In this document: positions 1 to 11,669 of the stretch, one piece after another
Position numbering within the stretch: the stretch's first letter is position 1
Layout of the letters: each line of letters begins with the position of its first letter
Assembly (NCBI RefSeq): GCF_003573695.1
Contig: NC_039361.1
Location: forward strand, 96,784,279-96,848,278
Source: Papaver somniferum
Taxonomy: Eukaryota; Streptophyta; Magnoliopsida; Ranunculales; Papaveraceae
Length of the DNA: 64,000 nucleotides
Direction: 5' to 3'
Notes under the pieces: generated by a model
The model's database searches: none
What the model was told of the DNA's origin: nothing
Seen by the model: only the letters and a program-made list of their open reading frames with translations
Program-made: the position numbers and the translations under genes

Positions 1-1048
1 AGGTTTTAGATTTATTTTATTTCCTTTAGAATTTTTGTTCTCTTTTACACCTTTGGTTTTTTTGATTCTTTTCATATTTCGAGCGAAGCTACAAGGAAAG
101 AAAAAGTGCTATAAAAGGAAAGCATCGCCAAAGAAGGAAAGAAAAGAGGAATTCGAAAGGAGTGAAGAAGAAGATTTTGTATATAGCTATTTTGTTTTAT
201 TTTTAGAAACTGTAAATAGGGTATTATTTTTGTAATTTTTTTTTTCCTTTTTGGGACATTTTTATTTTTGAACTTTTTGGACATTCTTGGACATTATTAT
301 TTTTAAACCCTAAGGAAGGGTTGGTTTAAATACAAACTGTGTGCAGGGAAGGACGGTGATTACGATATCACCTCGGCCCCTCGGGTTCGTACATAACATA
401 GGAGTTGTGGCCCGAGTCGACTTCAGCGGTTCTTCGCCCGTCTGGTACGGGAGGTAAGTTTTTCGAAACACCCGCGAATCCCCTGTCAGCGGGTTTACTG
501 TATTCCTTAAGGTGAATATATGCTGAGGACTTGAATACGGTTGCTTTTAATTCCTAGTAAAGGGCAAGGACTGGCCATACAAGATAAGGGTTCGGATTTC
601 ATCACCATTCTCTTCTTGCCCGCCTTAGGAACACGAAACAAAACGCGAACCTAAGCCTAAAATTTTGACTAGAACGAGACCTATAGGATAACGAGCTTAA
701 TAGGAAAGTCATTCGAAGAATATTGGTTACTCTTTTGAGCATACTTCGAAGTTCTTGACGGTTTCTGTGAGTTGAATGCGTGACTGCGCCGCCTTGTAAC
801 CGGTGAGGCCTTGGGTATCAAATCTCCACTGAGCTTCCCTCGCCTTGATTCAACTTACTTTGACTCGGATTGATTCCAGAGGGGTTTGCTCAGATTGTAA
901 CGAATTCCCCTTCGAGAGATAGAAGCTAGTCTAGAAACAATCTAAGTGGAGCCATCATGCTTTTTGTTTGCTAGAAATCTTTAGGTTTGCTTTGGTGAAG
1001 TCGAGTCGGCCTTGTTTGTGATTGTGTAGAATTTCCTTGCAATTAAGA
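1..1048 (+). other. Non-coding leader of the Athila-like element
   Basis: No ORF of note. The first 330 bases are T-rich and low in complexity. From about 340 the sequence is more balanced and looks like a retrotransposon 5' leader running up to the ATG at 1049. I see no LTR end or primer binding site here, so the 5' LTR is further left. Confidence 0.5.
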
Positions 1049-2806
1049 ATGTCGAACTGGTATGATAGAAGCCAATACAATGAATATAGACCCGAATTTG
1101 AATATGAACATCATCAGTATTATTAGCATAGTGAGAATAGTGTTTGGGAACGCCAACCTTTTCAAGGTTATGGTTCATACCATAGTGAGCCCAATTACTA
1201 TACACACACACACCGGTCATAAGAGCAAGAAAATAAGGATTATTATAGTACTAGGTCCTCGTCTTTGGACAATATAATGAAAATGTTGAAAACTAGTCCC
1301 TATTATGATCCTTCTGAACCTTTTCTTCCTCTAGAAGAGTCTCTCAAACAATTAACTGAGAATACAAATAGGTTTGTGTTAGAAATGAATAAACAAAATG
1401 CACCCATGAGTGAACCTTCTATACACGATACCATAAGGAAGTCATATGAGTCGATTCAAAAGATTTTATTAGAGGCCCAGAACATAACTGCTCAAGATAG
1501 TCTTAATTTCCAATATAGTGTTTCCAATAGTACCCTTGAAAATGAGGATAGTTATTTGCATAATCAAGATGCCGAGGTTAGAATTGGTAACACTACTTTT
1601 TTAGATGAGGTTCAACCATTTTCATGTTACAATGATGATGATGAGAATAGTGCTGATGAAGAATCTGAAATATGTGGGAATAGTGATCAGGAATTTGTTA
1701 CCCCAATTGAGCCTTATAATGATTATATTATTTCTGGTTCAGATTCTAATAATTTTAACAATTATTCACCTATTCAAAAGGACGAGGATTTGACTAGAGA
1801 TACCCCCATTTTAGACGATGTAGTATGTCCTGTTTACGAATCCGATAAAGGTTTAGAGGAACCGGTTTATCTTGAGACTACTGTTTTCGAGTCGAACGAT
1901 TTAGAAACTGTAATCGATGATGGTTTCGAGGAACGGTTTTATCCTAAGAATACTGTTTTAGAGTCGTACGATTTAGAAACAATAGTCTTAGATGAACTCG
2001 TAGAGATTAATGAGGATGAACCTGACTTAGAAGAATCAATTGCCCATTTTCAGAAATCTGATGACCTAGAAACTAGGGAGATTGTGACTAGTCTAACTAG
2101 AGACACTGAAAACTCAAAGTTTGGGGGTGAGTATAATTCTCCATATGCTTTAACTCTTAGAAAGGTCCCTCACTTGGGACTTGACATCAATGCATCAACC
2201 ATCGTACAAGATTATCTTCATACTCGCTCCCCCGAACCTCATAATGTCCATAAGGAATTTCAATCGTTAGAAACCAATCCTCTGGTTGATGTGGTTTACC
2301 CAGGATATGATACCCAGATCGATTTTGTTTTCCCACCAAATAGTTTTCTTCCAAATGTGGGAACATTTGTATTTAAAATGAGTCGAATATTAAGTTCTGA
2401 GACTAAGCCTAAGTACTTTAGGTTAATAGAATCGACACGTTTTCCTAAGAATGACCACTACTATCATTGTGGTCAATTATGTAAGTCAAACCTGATTGAT
2501 TTAGAGGATCCTCAGTTATTTAGGTTATTATTTTGTGATTCTAAGTTCTTATTTGAGTTTTTCCAGACTCTAAGACCTAATAATTTGGATCCAACCTATG
2601 AGGAAATGCGTCCGAGGAAAATATTCTATTTAGACCCTTTCATAGAACCTAAACCTGAACCGCAATTAGCGATAGTTATCAGGAAACTAGGTAAGGGCAT
2701 GCTAGTCTTGTCCATTCTCTTGGTTCACTGCAGTTTCCTTTTGTCATCTCTTTTTGATTTTAAAGACCCACAGTTATTTCGACTACTATTATACGGTTCG
2801 AGTTGA
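1049..2806 (+). pseudogene. Long ORF of unknown function in the Athila-like element, two in-frame stops
   Basis: The ATG at 1049 opens a frame that continues through TAG (1124-1126) and TAA (1220-1222) into an uninterrupted 513-codon stretch ending at 2806. The N-terminus is rich in Tyr, Asn and Glu. The middle is strongly acidic and holds two adjacent repeats of about 24 residues, each built around a Thr-Val-x-Glu-Ser-x-Asp-Leu-Glu-Thr core (about 1850-2000). Near the C-terminus a run of about 20 hydrophobic residues could span a membrane. The motif DPQLFRLL occurs on both sides of it. There is no zinc knuckle, protease or RT motif. Because Athila elements often carry an env-like ORF near the 3' end, env-like is possible, but a gag-like or novel protein is equally open. 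Confidence 0.6.
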
Positions 2807-2983
2807 CTAATCCTTTTCTAAGTCTGGCTGAAGACATTAAACTTAACACTTCTTGGGAGGTAACCCAACATTCATGCGACACGGTAATATCTTTCCTTAT
2901 CTCTTTTGCTTCAAATGGTAACATTTTCTCTTTGTTCATGCTTTTAATTTCATCTTTAGAACATTGAGGACAACGTTAGATTT

Positions 2984-2996
2984 AAGTTTGGGGGTA
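2984..2996 (+). promoter_or_regulatory. Internal polypurine-tract-like motif
   Basis: AAGTTTGGGGGTA, identical to the 13 bases at 4111-4123 that directly precede the 3' LTR, but 1.1 kb upstream. It could be an extra plus-strand primer site or a remnant. Confidence 0.4.
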
Positions 2997-3341
2997 TGGG
3001 AGAAACTTTTTAATTGCAGTATGAATAAATAAACTCCAGAACCTAGAAATTTATGCCTATTGAGGATTGCACTAACTAATCTAAGTGGATGGAAGCATTT
3101 TGATCGTAGGAGTTGAGGAACCAATCTGATTAGATGGAAACATCTAGAAGAGTCTATTCATAAAAGCACATAGCTCAGGTGTTAGAAATAACATGATAGT
3201 TTCACCATATCTCGTTGAGTCCTTTTCACTTCTATTTTTATTTTATTTTGTTTTTAAACTATGTTTCTCTAAGTGATTAGGTGGGGCTCACGGTTCAAGT
3301 TGTTACCAATGCTAGGGTGAATTAGAGTGATTGAGATACAG

Positions 3342-3383
<42 letters not shown>
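3342..3383 (+). repeat. A homopolymer, 42 bases
   Basis: An uninterrupted run of A followed by a purine-rich stretch to about 3440. The short ORF read through it on the other strand is not a gene. Confidence 0.95.
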
Positions 3384-3386
<3 letters not shown>

Positions 3387-3491
3387 ATGAAAAAAAATGG
3401 TAGTTACCAAAAAGTTGAAAAAAAAGAAGAAAAAAAAGTGAGAAAATATTGATACCAGACCATTTGACCAAAAGGAATAAATTCAATAAAG

Positions 3492-3581
3492 TCGACCACT
3501 GGTACCCTTGTATATGCCAGTTGTGTTGACCTAGAGTTAGGTTATCGACCACTGGTTCCCTTGTATATGCCAGTGTGTTGA
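3492..3581 (+). repeat. Short tandem duplication
   Basis: Two near-identical copies of about 38 bases, each starting TCGACCACTGG and ending GTGTTGA, at 3492-3529 and 3545-3581. Confidence 0.8.
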
Positions 3582-4110
3582 TATTAGTCAGGCTAATATC
3601 TCAATCCATTAGGAACGGTTCATTTTGGCGGAGGCCTTCAGACAGATATGGGAAACGCCGTTCACTTATTAAACATCAAAACCATCTATGTTTTTCTATA
3701 TCCATCTCTTAATCTTTCCATGTGATTAGTTTGACTCCGAATATGATGTCCATAGTGCAACTATCTGAGTAGAGATCTGTCACTTTATATGAATTTTAGT
3801 ATGCTTGAGTGCAAACTCGTGTACAACAATTGGAATTTCGCATCAGGGTACTTCTTCATGTAGTCAATAAGTATGCCAACCAAGGAGATTCTTTAGTGCC
3901 TTCCAAGGTTCGTTGTAGATAGCTAGGGTCTGGAGTATAAAGGTTTTGTGGGTATATCTCTAGTAAGCCCTCTCGAGACTATAACTCGGCCACTAGGGAC
4001 ACCTAGGGGTTTAAAGGCTTATTGCATACGCTAAATGCAATCGACGATGCCTGCGACAGTGAGTTAGGATTTTATTTTCTATTTGATTTGCTCGAGGACT
4101 AGCAAATAAT

Positions 4111-4123
4111 AAGTTTGGGGGTA
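4111..4123 (+). promoter_or_regulatory. Polypurine tract of the Athila-like element
   Basis: AAGTTTGGGGGTA lies immediately before the LTR start TGATAGACGC, the usual layout for priming plus-strand synthesis. Confidence 0.8.
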
Positions 4124-4457
4124 TTTGATAGACGCATTTATGTGTCTTATATAATCTCAATTGTATATATTATTAGTGCTCGATTTTATATTTATTATGG
4201 CTTTTTATGTCCCTGTAGGTATTTTTGGAGAAATAAGCTTTTGCGGCGAAATTGGCTAAAAAAATGGTTTTTGCGCTCGTGGGAGAAAATTACTATACGG
4301 ACCCTCACTTTGGATAAGGGTAACCCATTTCGGGCATGTGCTAAAGGGAGACCGGGACTGGATAAAGGGGAGGTCACTTTCCTTCCCAAATTCAAAAGAA
4401 GAAAATTGGCGGGAAAACTAGCTTTTACGCCTGGCAGATTTAGGGTTGGATTATTGG

Positions 4458-5201
4458 TAGGGATGGTCATGGGCGGGTATGGGGTGGGGATCTTGTATCC
4501 CAGTCACTGCCCCGTTCAAAAAAAAAAACCCACACCCTCCCCATTACCCGCTTGATCTGGGACGGGGCGGGTATGGGAAATACTCGTACGGGGCGGGTTT
4601 TTTACGGGTTACCCATAACATTAAGCTCAAATATGATGAGTTAATTTAATAATCAATACCTAAGTTCAACCAATAATAATAATAATAATTTAAAATTTCA
4701 AACTCATAAATTCATCGTAAAACAAGCAAAGAAAAACAAATTGGTCTATAAAAGAGCATCACTCATTTTAGTTCTTAATTATGTCTTATCAAGTATCTTT
4801 CTTATAATATAATATAATTTCTTAGTTTAAATATAATATAAATAATTAATGATATCTTATACTTTTACCTTTTCTTTTATAATATAATATAATATAATTT
4901 CTTAGTTTAAATATAATATAAATAATTAATGATATCTTATACTTTTACCTTTTCTTTTATAATATAATATAATATAATATCTTAGTTTAAATATAATATA
5001 AATAATTAATAAAAAAATAAAATCCTAAAATGGGAACGTACGGGGCGGGGACCTAGAATCCCGTCCCCGCCCCATCCCCGCTTCACTAATTTCGGGTATT
5101 ACCCATACCCAACCCCAACCCCGTTTGTACGGGTAAAACCCTACCCAATAAGGGCGGGTACCCACGGGGATGGGTTTGGGTGGGGCAAATGGCCATCCCT
5201 A
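4458..5201. mobile_element. hAT-type MITE with GC-rich arms
   Basis: Terminal inverted repeat TAGGGATGG...CCATCCCTA, flanked on both sides by the 8-bp duplication ATTATTGG (4450-4457 and 5202-5209). The arms are GC-rich (GGGCGGGT-like runs), while the centre is AT-rich with tandem repeats. No transposase ORF is present. Eight-base duplications and this type of terminus are the hallmarks of hAT elements. Confidence 0.88.
4803..5012. repeat. AT-rich tandem repeat inside the hAT MITE
   Basis: A unit of about 76-79 bases containing TTCTTAGTTTAAATATAAT is present roughly 2.7 times. Confidence 0.8.
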
Positions 5202-5571
5202 ATTATTGGACGTGTTTTAATGAGATTCAATGGCCTATTTTCATGGGATGGACGTGATATGGATATACAATGCTAATATGGGTGATTTCATGGGCTGAAT
5301 TTGGCTAGAATAGCCGGAAAAAGGAAATCAAGGTTAAGTTACACACGGGTCCCTGTTTGGTGCTATTTTTGGAATTCTAGGGAGATTAAAGTGAGACAAA
5401 ACTTCCCAAAGATTGGTATCTATCTAAGGGAGAGTTTGAGATAAGTGGGAAAGCTCAGAAACACGTGAAACGAATTAGGGAAGGAATTATTTCCGTGACT
5501 GCCAAGGAAGGAAAGAAGAGATTTCGAAGCGATTTGGGAGAGATTTATTCGCCTTGTGGTGTATAAATAGG

Positions 5572-5580
5572 TTTCCTAGG
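5572..5580 (+). promoter_or_regulatory. TATA box of the Athila-like LTR
   Basis: TATAAATAG, about 280 bases before the AATAAA at 5853-5858 in the same LTR. Confidence 0.6.
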
Positions 5581-5852
5581 GTCCCTAGAAGAGGTGTCGA
5601 GAGTTTGGGGTCGAGAGGAGAGCTCAGGAGGCGAGAATCAGAGATTACATGAAGCATGTCGTTGCTGCTGCTGCTGGTGCTGAAGAACAACGTTGCAAAT
5701 AAGAACAACGTCTCAAATTCGCAACACTGCTTCAGTATTCTCTCTGTAACAGCTGAACAACCACATTTATCTTCAGTTAGCCACACTTCCTGTAACAGTG
5801 AACTCTGTAACGCCATTACGTCGTTGCATATTCTGAATCATATCATCTTTTC

Positions 5853-5858
5853 AATAAA
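5853..5858 (+). terminator. Poly(A) signal of the Athila-like LTR
   Basis: AATAAA downstream of the LTR TATA box, placed where the R-region end is expected. Confidence 0.5.
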
Positions 5859-6351
5859 AACAACTTTTGAGCCATGATTTATTCTTTTGAGCCTGTTTTT
5901 GATATGAGAAGCTAGACCCTAACACTGGGATGACGGAGGAAGCCCTATTTCACGCATGTGGTAATTCTAATAATTCTTTTATGACTATTTGCATTGATTT
6001 TTAATCGATTTATGATTTTTATTGAATGGGTGTGATTTCGTTTGATGGTGTATGCTTGGTCTATGTATTTTTGATACATCATGCTTGTGATTTACAGTCA
6101 TTGCTTTTCAAAAATCTATTTTTGGCAAAGAACAAGAGTCCATATTTGAACTATAATTGATTGGAATTATTATTTGAATCACATGAATGGAATTTGGTGG
6201 AATCCTGAGTCTCAGTCTCTCTCGATATTGCGACAAACCTTTTGTATGTATATTTTCTTTATTTTTAGTGTTTTATATATTTTATATCTAGAACCCAATC
6301 TTATCGAGTCCGAGTTGAACGAACTTTACTACCACTTTTAAAACTACATCA

Positions 6352-8228
6352 CTCTTGATGGTCGTGGTACCAGCTGATGGTCGTTTAAGCAAACTCCCAG
6401 TTGTTTGAGAAAAGTTTGGACCCAATATGAGCAGTTGAGCAAATTAGGTCAAGATTATTAAAACATACGGGACCGGCTACTTGAAAGCCTTAGGTTCATC
6501 CTTTGTCGGTCAAGGAGACATGCCCGGGTCACCATAATGTTCGTGTCTCGGTCCTGAGAATTTCGATATTTTCTGATGCGCGTTTGAGCAACATTTTGAG
6601 AAAATATGAAGGATTCAGGGTTTTGCTGAAACTGGGGAATCTTCATGAGATGATGAAATATAATTAATAAAATAGAGGATTGCAAGGTCTGGGACCGACC
6701 ACGGCTAGGGCATGACCGGCCATCTAGAAAGCTTGGTCCCGCAGTACCTTTCCCAATTTTATGTAATTTTATGTATTTTCCCTGAAGTGAAGGAAATACC
6801 ATGAAACTGAGGAATTTCATGAGGTTAGGGAATTTCCATGAGATTATGTAATTAATAATGATAAAACAGGGAGTCATGAAGTGTGGGACCGGCTATGGCG
6901 AAGGCATGAACGGCCGGCCAATGGGCACGGTCCCATGTCACTTTCCCTGATTTTATATTATTTTCATGATTTTAAGGAAATATCATGAAATCAAGGAGTT
7001 TGCTAAAACTAGGGAGTTTCCTTGAAGTGAAGGAGTTTTCATGAGATGAGGGAAACAAATAATATTAAAATAATGAGACACGGGCATGTGGGACCGGCCA
7101 CGGCTAGGGCATGGCCGCCCGGCCAATGAGCCCGGTCCCGTGCATTTTCTCCCTAATTTTACATAATTTTCATGAGTTTAGGGAAATATCATGAAATCAG
7201 GGAATTTTCATGGGATGAGGGAAATAATAAAATAATAAGGAACCATGATATATGGGACCGGCCACGGCTAGGGCATGGCCGGCCGGCTAGTGAGCTCGGT
7301 CCCACGACACCTTTCCTTATTTTTATTATTTCTTTGACATGAGGAAACACCATGAGACTAGGGAGTTTCCTTGAGACGAAGGAGATTTTCTCAAATAAAA
7401 GGACTTTCATGAGATCAAGGAAAATAATAAAAATATGATAAAATATAAAATTGGACGTGGGACTGGCCACGGCACGACCGGTCGTCCGGTGGGCCCAGTC
7501 CCCTGGCGCCTCAATTAATATTTTATTATTTATCATTTTCTTCCTAATTTGCATAGGTTCGTCGTTCCTTTGTGTTTTGGAATGCTCGTTCGTGCATTCA
7601 AGTGCTCGTTTGTGCATTATTGCTGAGTACACTTGCACCATTTTGGTCGGAGCTTACTCGATAGCGTCTCAGATGCCCGTACGTTTAATATTTATCACTA
7701 ACCCATGGAATTCTGCTGGGAAGAACCATGAATTGAAGTGACGAAATATTACGAAGAATCGTAGAATATTGCTGAATATTCAGTTAATGATTAGAGATAA
7801 TTAATTGATGGCTCTATACTAGCAGGCATGCTGTCCAGGAGCATTAATTACCTGAGAATTGAGAAATATGAGCTTGTTGAAACGTCATATCTCTTTTATA
7901 TAGTCAGGGAAAACCTTGTTGCACCCTGAAGACGTTATTTCTCTATACTAGCAGGCAAGTTGTCTAGGAGCCGTCCAATATTTCGATTCTATATAGAAGT
8001 AGTTACTGAAATGGCTCAGTATTCATGAGATGTGCCGTTTCCTCAGCTGAGAGGCTACACATCTACATATACTCTGAGAGACAGTATTCTCAGTCAGAGA
8101 TTTCATGGCATGAGCTTTCATGCTTCAATGAGAGACATGAGCCTCAATACTCATCTGATTGCTGGATCAGGAGCATGTATAATTATGGTTTTACGATTTT
8201 AACCCTTGTCGAAAATCCACCATCTACA
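6352..8228 (-). mobile_element. Tat-type LTR remnant, split by the Athila-like element
   Basis: Closely matches the second part of the LTRs at 30893-34029 and 42668-45849, including all six GGGACCGG...CGGTCCC units (starting near 6469, 6687, 6881, 7087, 7251 and 7459) and the terminal CCATCTACA at 8220-8228. The missing part would lie left of the window, beyond the inserted Athila-like element. After 8228 there is no polypurine tract, so this is a solo LTR or the promoter-side LTR of a minus-strand element. The ORFs inside it are not genes. Confidence 0.85.
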
Positions 8229-8952
8229 GCTTTTTAGTCTGTTTTTGTTTTTTCAAGCTAACATCATACATGGTTTAACAATTTAACCATCACAACCAAT
8301 ACTTAACTGTCAAAAGAATATTCATAGTATCTAACCAATATAAAGGAAGTAGCAATTAAATGAATTAGTGTAGCATGTCCTTATAGGTTACTTAGAATTA
8401 ACAATATTGATTGTGAAATTGGAGTCGATACAAATTTAGGTTAGAGTGAAACCCATATTTCAATTGAAATCATAAGAATTGAAATGGGTTTATTTAAAAA
8501 AAAATTAATTAAATCCCTAGAATTGAATTGATTTGATTTAGATGTCGAATTTTCTGCATGGTCCGATTTGATGATGATGAAGAAAGGGGTTGGTACTTGG
8601 GATTGGATCTTTGTGCCGATAAGAATAAAGAAGAGAAACAAGACGTTTATATTAACCCCTGGTTTTTCGAAATCAATGAAAACATGTGCAGGCGAAAAAA
8701 ATGATGAAGGGGTAACTTAATCCTTTCACTGGAAACAGAAGAAAATTTTTGACGGGAGAAAGGACCTCTATTCTTTATTATAGTATGAGATAAGATGAAG
8801 GTTATTATAGAAAATTAGTAAATGATATATATAGTTTGCTACTGAGAAACATTGAAGATCCTCAATGATATTGCAAAAATATCAATCTTGGATTGATTTT
8901 AGGCCCTCATATCAATAAATATTATGATTTAGGTTGTTGGAAAAACATCGTC

Positions 8953-8986
<34 letters not shown>

Positions 8987-9185
8987 TAGACAGTGGCCTT
9001 CAAAAAGGCTAATGATCCCCCTCAACAATTGTTAAGAGCCAGAGTGGAGGAACAAACCAGTACATAAAGGAATTGATCGTTTTAGCCCATTAAGCAAGCT
9101 CATGAGCAACAAAATTACAAACCCAGGGTTGGAAAGTAAATAAACAGGCAACTAAACTAGAAGAGAAATAGAATATCCTTAAAAA
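8229..9185. other. Unassigned intergenic DNA
   Basis: No gene recognised and no LTR boundary seen. It contains a TTA microsatellite and, after it, about 150 bases that might be a LINE tail. Confidence 0.5.
8956..9170 (-). mobile_element. Possible non-LTR retrotransposon 3' end with TAA tail
   Basis: Read on the minus strand, about 180 bases of non-repetitive sequence end in a (TAA)n tail (plus-strand TTA run 8958-8988). This is the layout of a LINE or SINE 3' end. No RT is present. A chance microsatellite is the main alternative. Confidence 0.3.
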
Positions 9186-10589
9186 TAGTACGGGATATCC
9201 TAGGCACAACAAATTAAGTCACCTATTTCCATACAATTAACTGGTAATATAATGGAAACAAGGATCGTTCCCACCAAGAGCAGTGAGTTTTAGTTGTCAA
9301 AGTGTCAAAAAGGGGTGGGGGGTGTGGCGGTGTTTGTTTTAGATTATAAATAAAATAAAATAAAGCAGTTGAAAGTATTAAGTTGTAAGCAATAGAGAGA
9401 GATATGATCGAGGAATCCTTCTTCGTCAGTAAATATTCATTGAAGTAGTATATTCATCGATTCGTCATTAGTCATAGATTATCACCAAGCGTAGAATAAC
9501 ATCTACGCTTAGTTATACTCAAAGTTCCTTAAGTCACTGGATAACAGTTATGCTTAGTCACCAGATTCTATCCGTCTGAACCACCTTAAGGTGCGCTTAC
9601 AAGATGTAATTCAGTCGAATGCTTTAGGGTTTGTGAATTTAGGTTTGATCCTAGTAGTTAGACTCAGCACGCTCGGTCTACTTGTTAAGGTTGTGTTCAC
9701 ACGCGATTGCTTTACATAATCCCTCTGCAAGGTCTCACGTTTAGATTCACATACTAAATGAAATCTTATTTACAACTTAGAATTCATCCTCAATCAATAG
9801 GTGTTTAGATACTCATGGATGTATAAACACCCATGATATACATATAAGAAAAATTTAGAGATATCGTTACGATTGAAGAACCGCTCTGAAACCCTAGCCT
9901 TTGTTCCGTGTGTTGTTTCTTCTCTCGAAGACTTAGAATTTCGTGATCCCTTGATATATCTTTATTCATGACGTAATACCTCTTTATATAGGTTTACATT
10001 GCTTGGCTTTCAAGTATCTAAGTCGGTTAAGGAACCCGACCCAAAGCTACGAATGAAAGACCCTAAAAATAGTTCGGGAATTTTGGCCTTCATGGTTTGC
10101 GAACCATGCCTTAAATAAAATCCAGGTACTCTCGTTTGAGAACCCTGTTTAAAACTGAAATTTCAGTTACACCGGTTTGCGAACTGGATTGTCGTCGGTA
10201 TTCGATAAACTCGTTTTGCGCATAACTTCTTCGTCCAAACTCGGAATGACCTCATTATTTTTGCATTCTTTTTGTAATTGAATTCTATTCAATATAGTGA
10301 TGATAAATTTTTAGTTTGAATGATTTAATCTTGGTATTTGTCCCGTCTCTTGATTTTGAGCGTTTTGTTTCTTTTCGTTGCACTTCTTCCACTTCTCTTG
10401 AACTGGGGCACTTGGATACTTGGAATACTTCTATTCTTAGATTTTTAGCACTTTGTAGATACTTTTTGGATTATTACCTAATAGATACAAATAAGATAAG
10501 ACAAGAGTAATAATACGAAAATATGCAAGAATAATAGCTAAAACAAGTACAGAATTGACACTAAAATCATATGAATTATACACTTATCA
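9186..10589 (-). mobile_element. 3' LTR of a minus-strand Athila-like element
   Basis: On the minus strand it starts TGATAAGTGTATAATT directly after a polypurine tract (10590-10610). The left limit is inferred from a degraded TG (TAGTACGGG at 9186) and is uncertain by tens of bases. The expected order of polypurine tract, 3' untranslated region and pol follows at higher coordinates. Confidence 0.65.
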
Positions 10590-10610
10590 AATTCCACCAC
10601 ACTTAAATTT
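10590..10610 (-). promoter_or_regulatory. Polypurine tract of the minus-strand Athila-like element
   Basis: Minus-strand AAATTTAAGTGTGGTGGAAT immediately before the LTR start. It is the counterpart of AAGTTTGGGGGTA in the plus-strand relative. Confidence 0.65.
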
Positions 10611-11669
10611 TGCTAGTCCTCGAGCAAACTAAAATAAAACTAATCCTAAATACAACAACTCCCTTTCGTTGAGAGTACGGTTACACTTAGCTAATGCAAC
10701 ATGCCTTTAAACCCTCAGGTGTCCCTAGCAGACGAGTTATAGTATCGTGAGGGCTTACAAGAGGTATACCCACAAAACGTACTCCAATTTATCGCCTTGG
10801 AAGAACTACTAAGGATAGACACAAAGTAGTATCAAATAAGATAATTAGCCTACAAATATTCTTTAGCTACAAACATCCCACATACATTCCAATCATCACA
10901 CATAAGCAATTACTTACGTGTGACATTCAGCCTGATTGCATAACTCTACTAAGATAGTCATCGTACTTGTTGCAATGTTTCTCAACAATTTTGCCGAAAC
11001 ATTCGCATATTGAAATCACATGGATAGATGAGAAAATGGAAATAGAATAATGGTGTGTGCAAATGTTGACAAAAATGAACGATGTTACCCACAATACTTG
11101 TATGAATGTCGTTAAAGGATTTTTATATATATTTAACGCAATAGTTAAGATAAGCAACCATTTACTCGACAACATGATTAGATACTCTAAGAGGATGTTT
11201 CCTTTCAGCAAATATGTGATAGTTCTTGCGTTCCACGCTTGTTTAGGCGATGGAGACAGGGAAAACACTCACATACTGCACTTCAAGTGTAGAGAACCTC
11301 ATCGAGTTTTTTTGACGCTAAATAATGATGATAGGTTGCACTCATTTCGTTGATTACATGATTAATTTCCATGTATCCGGTAGTTCTAAAAATCTCGGTT
11401 AATCGTCTTGAAACATCCTTAGAAGACGATGATGGTAATATTACGCATACCACTAGTTCCAAATAATTCAAATATGATATGCAAAAATAAAAAAAAATTA
11501 AAAGATAAGAGATAGAAATACAAAACCGATGGGTTGCCTACCAAGTAGCGCTTTGTTTAATATCCTCAACTCGACTTGGCATTCCAATTATGCTACTTCT
11601 CCAGAGGGAGAAAATCTTCAAGTCTCGTTACTTCTACATTCTCCTTAGAGAAGTTTTCATAATAAGGCT
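10611..11669 (-). other. 3' untranslated region of the minus-strand Athila-like element
   Basis: Non-coding. The part at 10690-10780 mirrors 3945-4030, and about 11520-11575 mirrors the stretch just after the ORF stop at 2806, including a shared GGTA(G/A)CAACCCA-type motif. The short ORFs at 10927-11268 (minus) and 11057-11353 (plus) overlap each other and resemble nothing. Confidence 0.55.

Larger units (their letters stand above)
2807..4125 (+). other. 3' untranslated region of the Athila-like element
   Basis: Non-coding. It holds a first polypurine-like motif (2984-2996), a 42-base A run, a short direct duplication and the final polypurine tract. About 3945-4030 is clearly similar to the reverse complement of 10690-10780. 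Confidence 0.55.
1..6351 (+). mobile_element. Athila-like Ty3/gypsy element without pol, 3' part
   Basis: The 5' LTR lies left of the window. Visible in order are a non-coding leader, a decayed long ORF (1049-2806), a 1.3-kb 3' untranslated part, a polypurine tract and the 3' LTR (4126-6351). No protease, RT or integrase is seen, so this is a non-autonomous (LARD-like) element. The stretch around 3945-4030 matches the 3' region of the minus-strand Athila-like element at 10690-10780, which does carry pol; this is the basis for the family name. The LTR end abuts a Tat LTR with CTCTT (6352-6356) as the likely target duplication. The left copy of that duplication is outside the window. Confidence 0.7.
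4126..6351 (+). mobile_element. 3' LTR of the Athila-like element
   Basis: Starts TGATAGACGC after the polypurine tract and ends AACTACATCA. The length is 2226 bp, or about 1.47 kb without the hAT MITE inside it. The end resembles the end of the solo LTR at 52285-54271 read on the minus strand (accgagt...gaacga...ctaccac...). A TATA box (5572-5580) and an AATAAA (5853-5858) bracket a plausible transcript start and poly(A) region. Confidence 0.8.

Noticed and set aside
3322..3552. Minus-strand ORF with a long Phe run
   Set aside because: The Phe run is the 42-base homopolymer read in reverse.
4115..4555. 146-codon plus-strand ORF
   Set aside because: It crosses from the polypurine tract through the LTR into the hAT MITE, so it is a chance frame over a junction.
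5487..5877. ORFs on both strands in the Athila-like LTR (and 52819-53085 in the solo LTR)
   Set aside because: They lie in the transcribed LTR part with TATA box and poly(A) signal, overlap each other and are not conserved as proteins.
6458..7641. Minus-strand ORFs of 109-150 codons that recur in all three Tat LTR copies (also 32380-32709, 33147-33461, 44162-44491)
   Set aside because: They run through the hairpin repeats, and their similarity follows from LTR homology. Their ends differ between copies and they have no domain.
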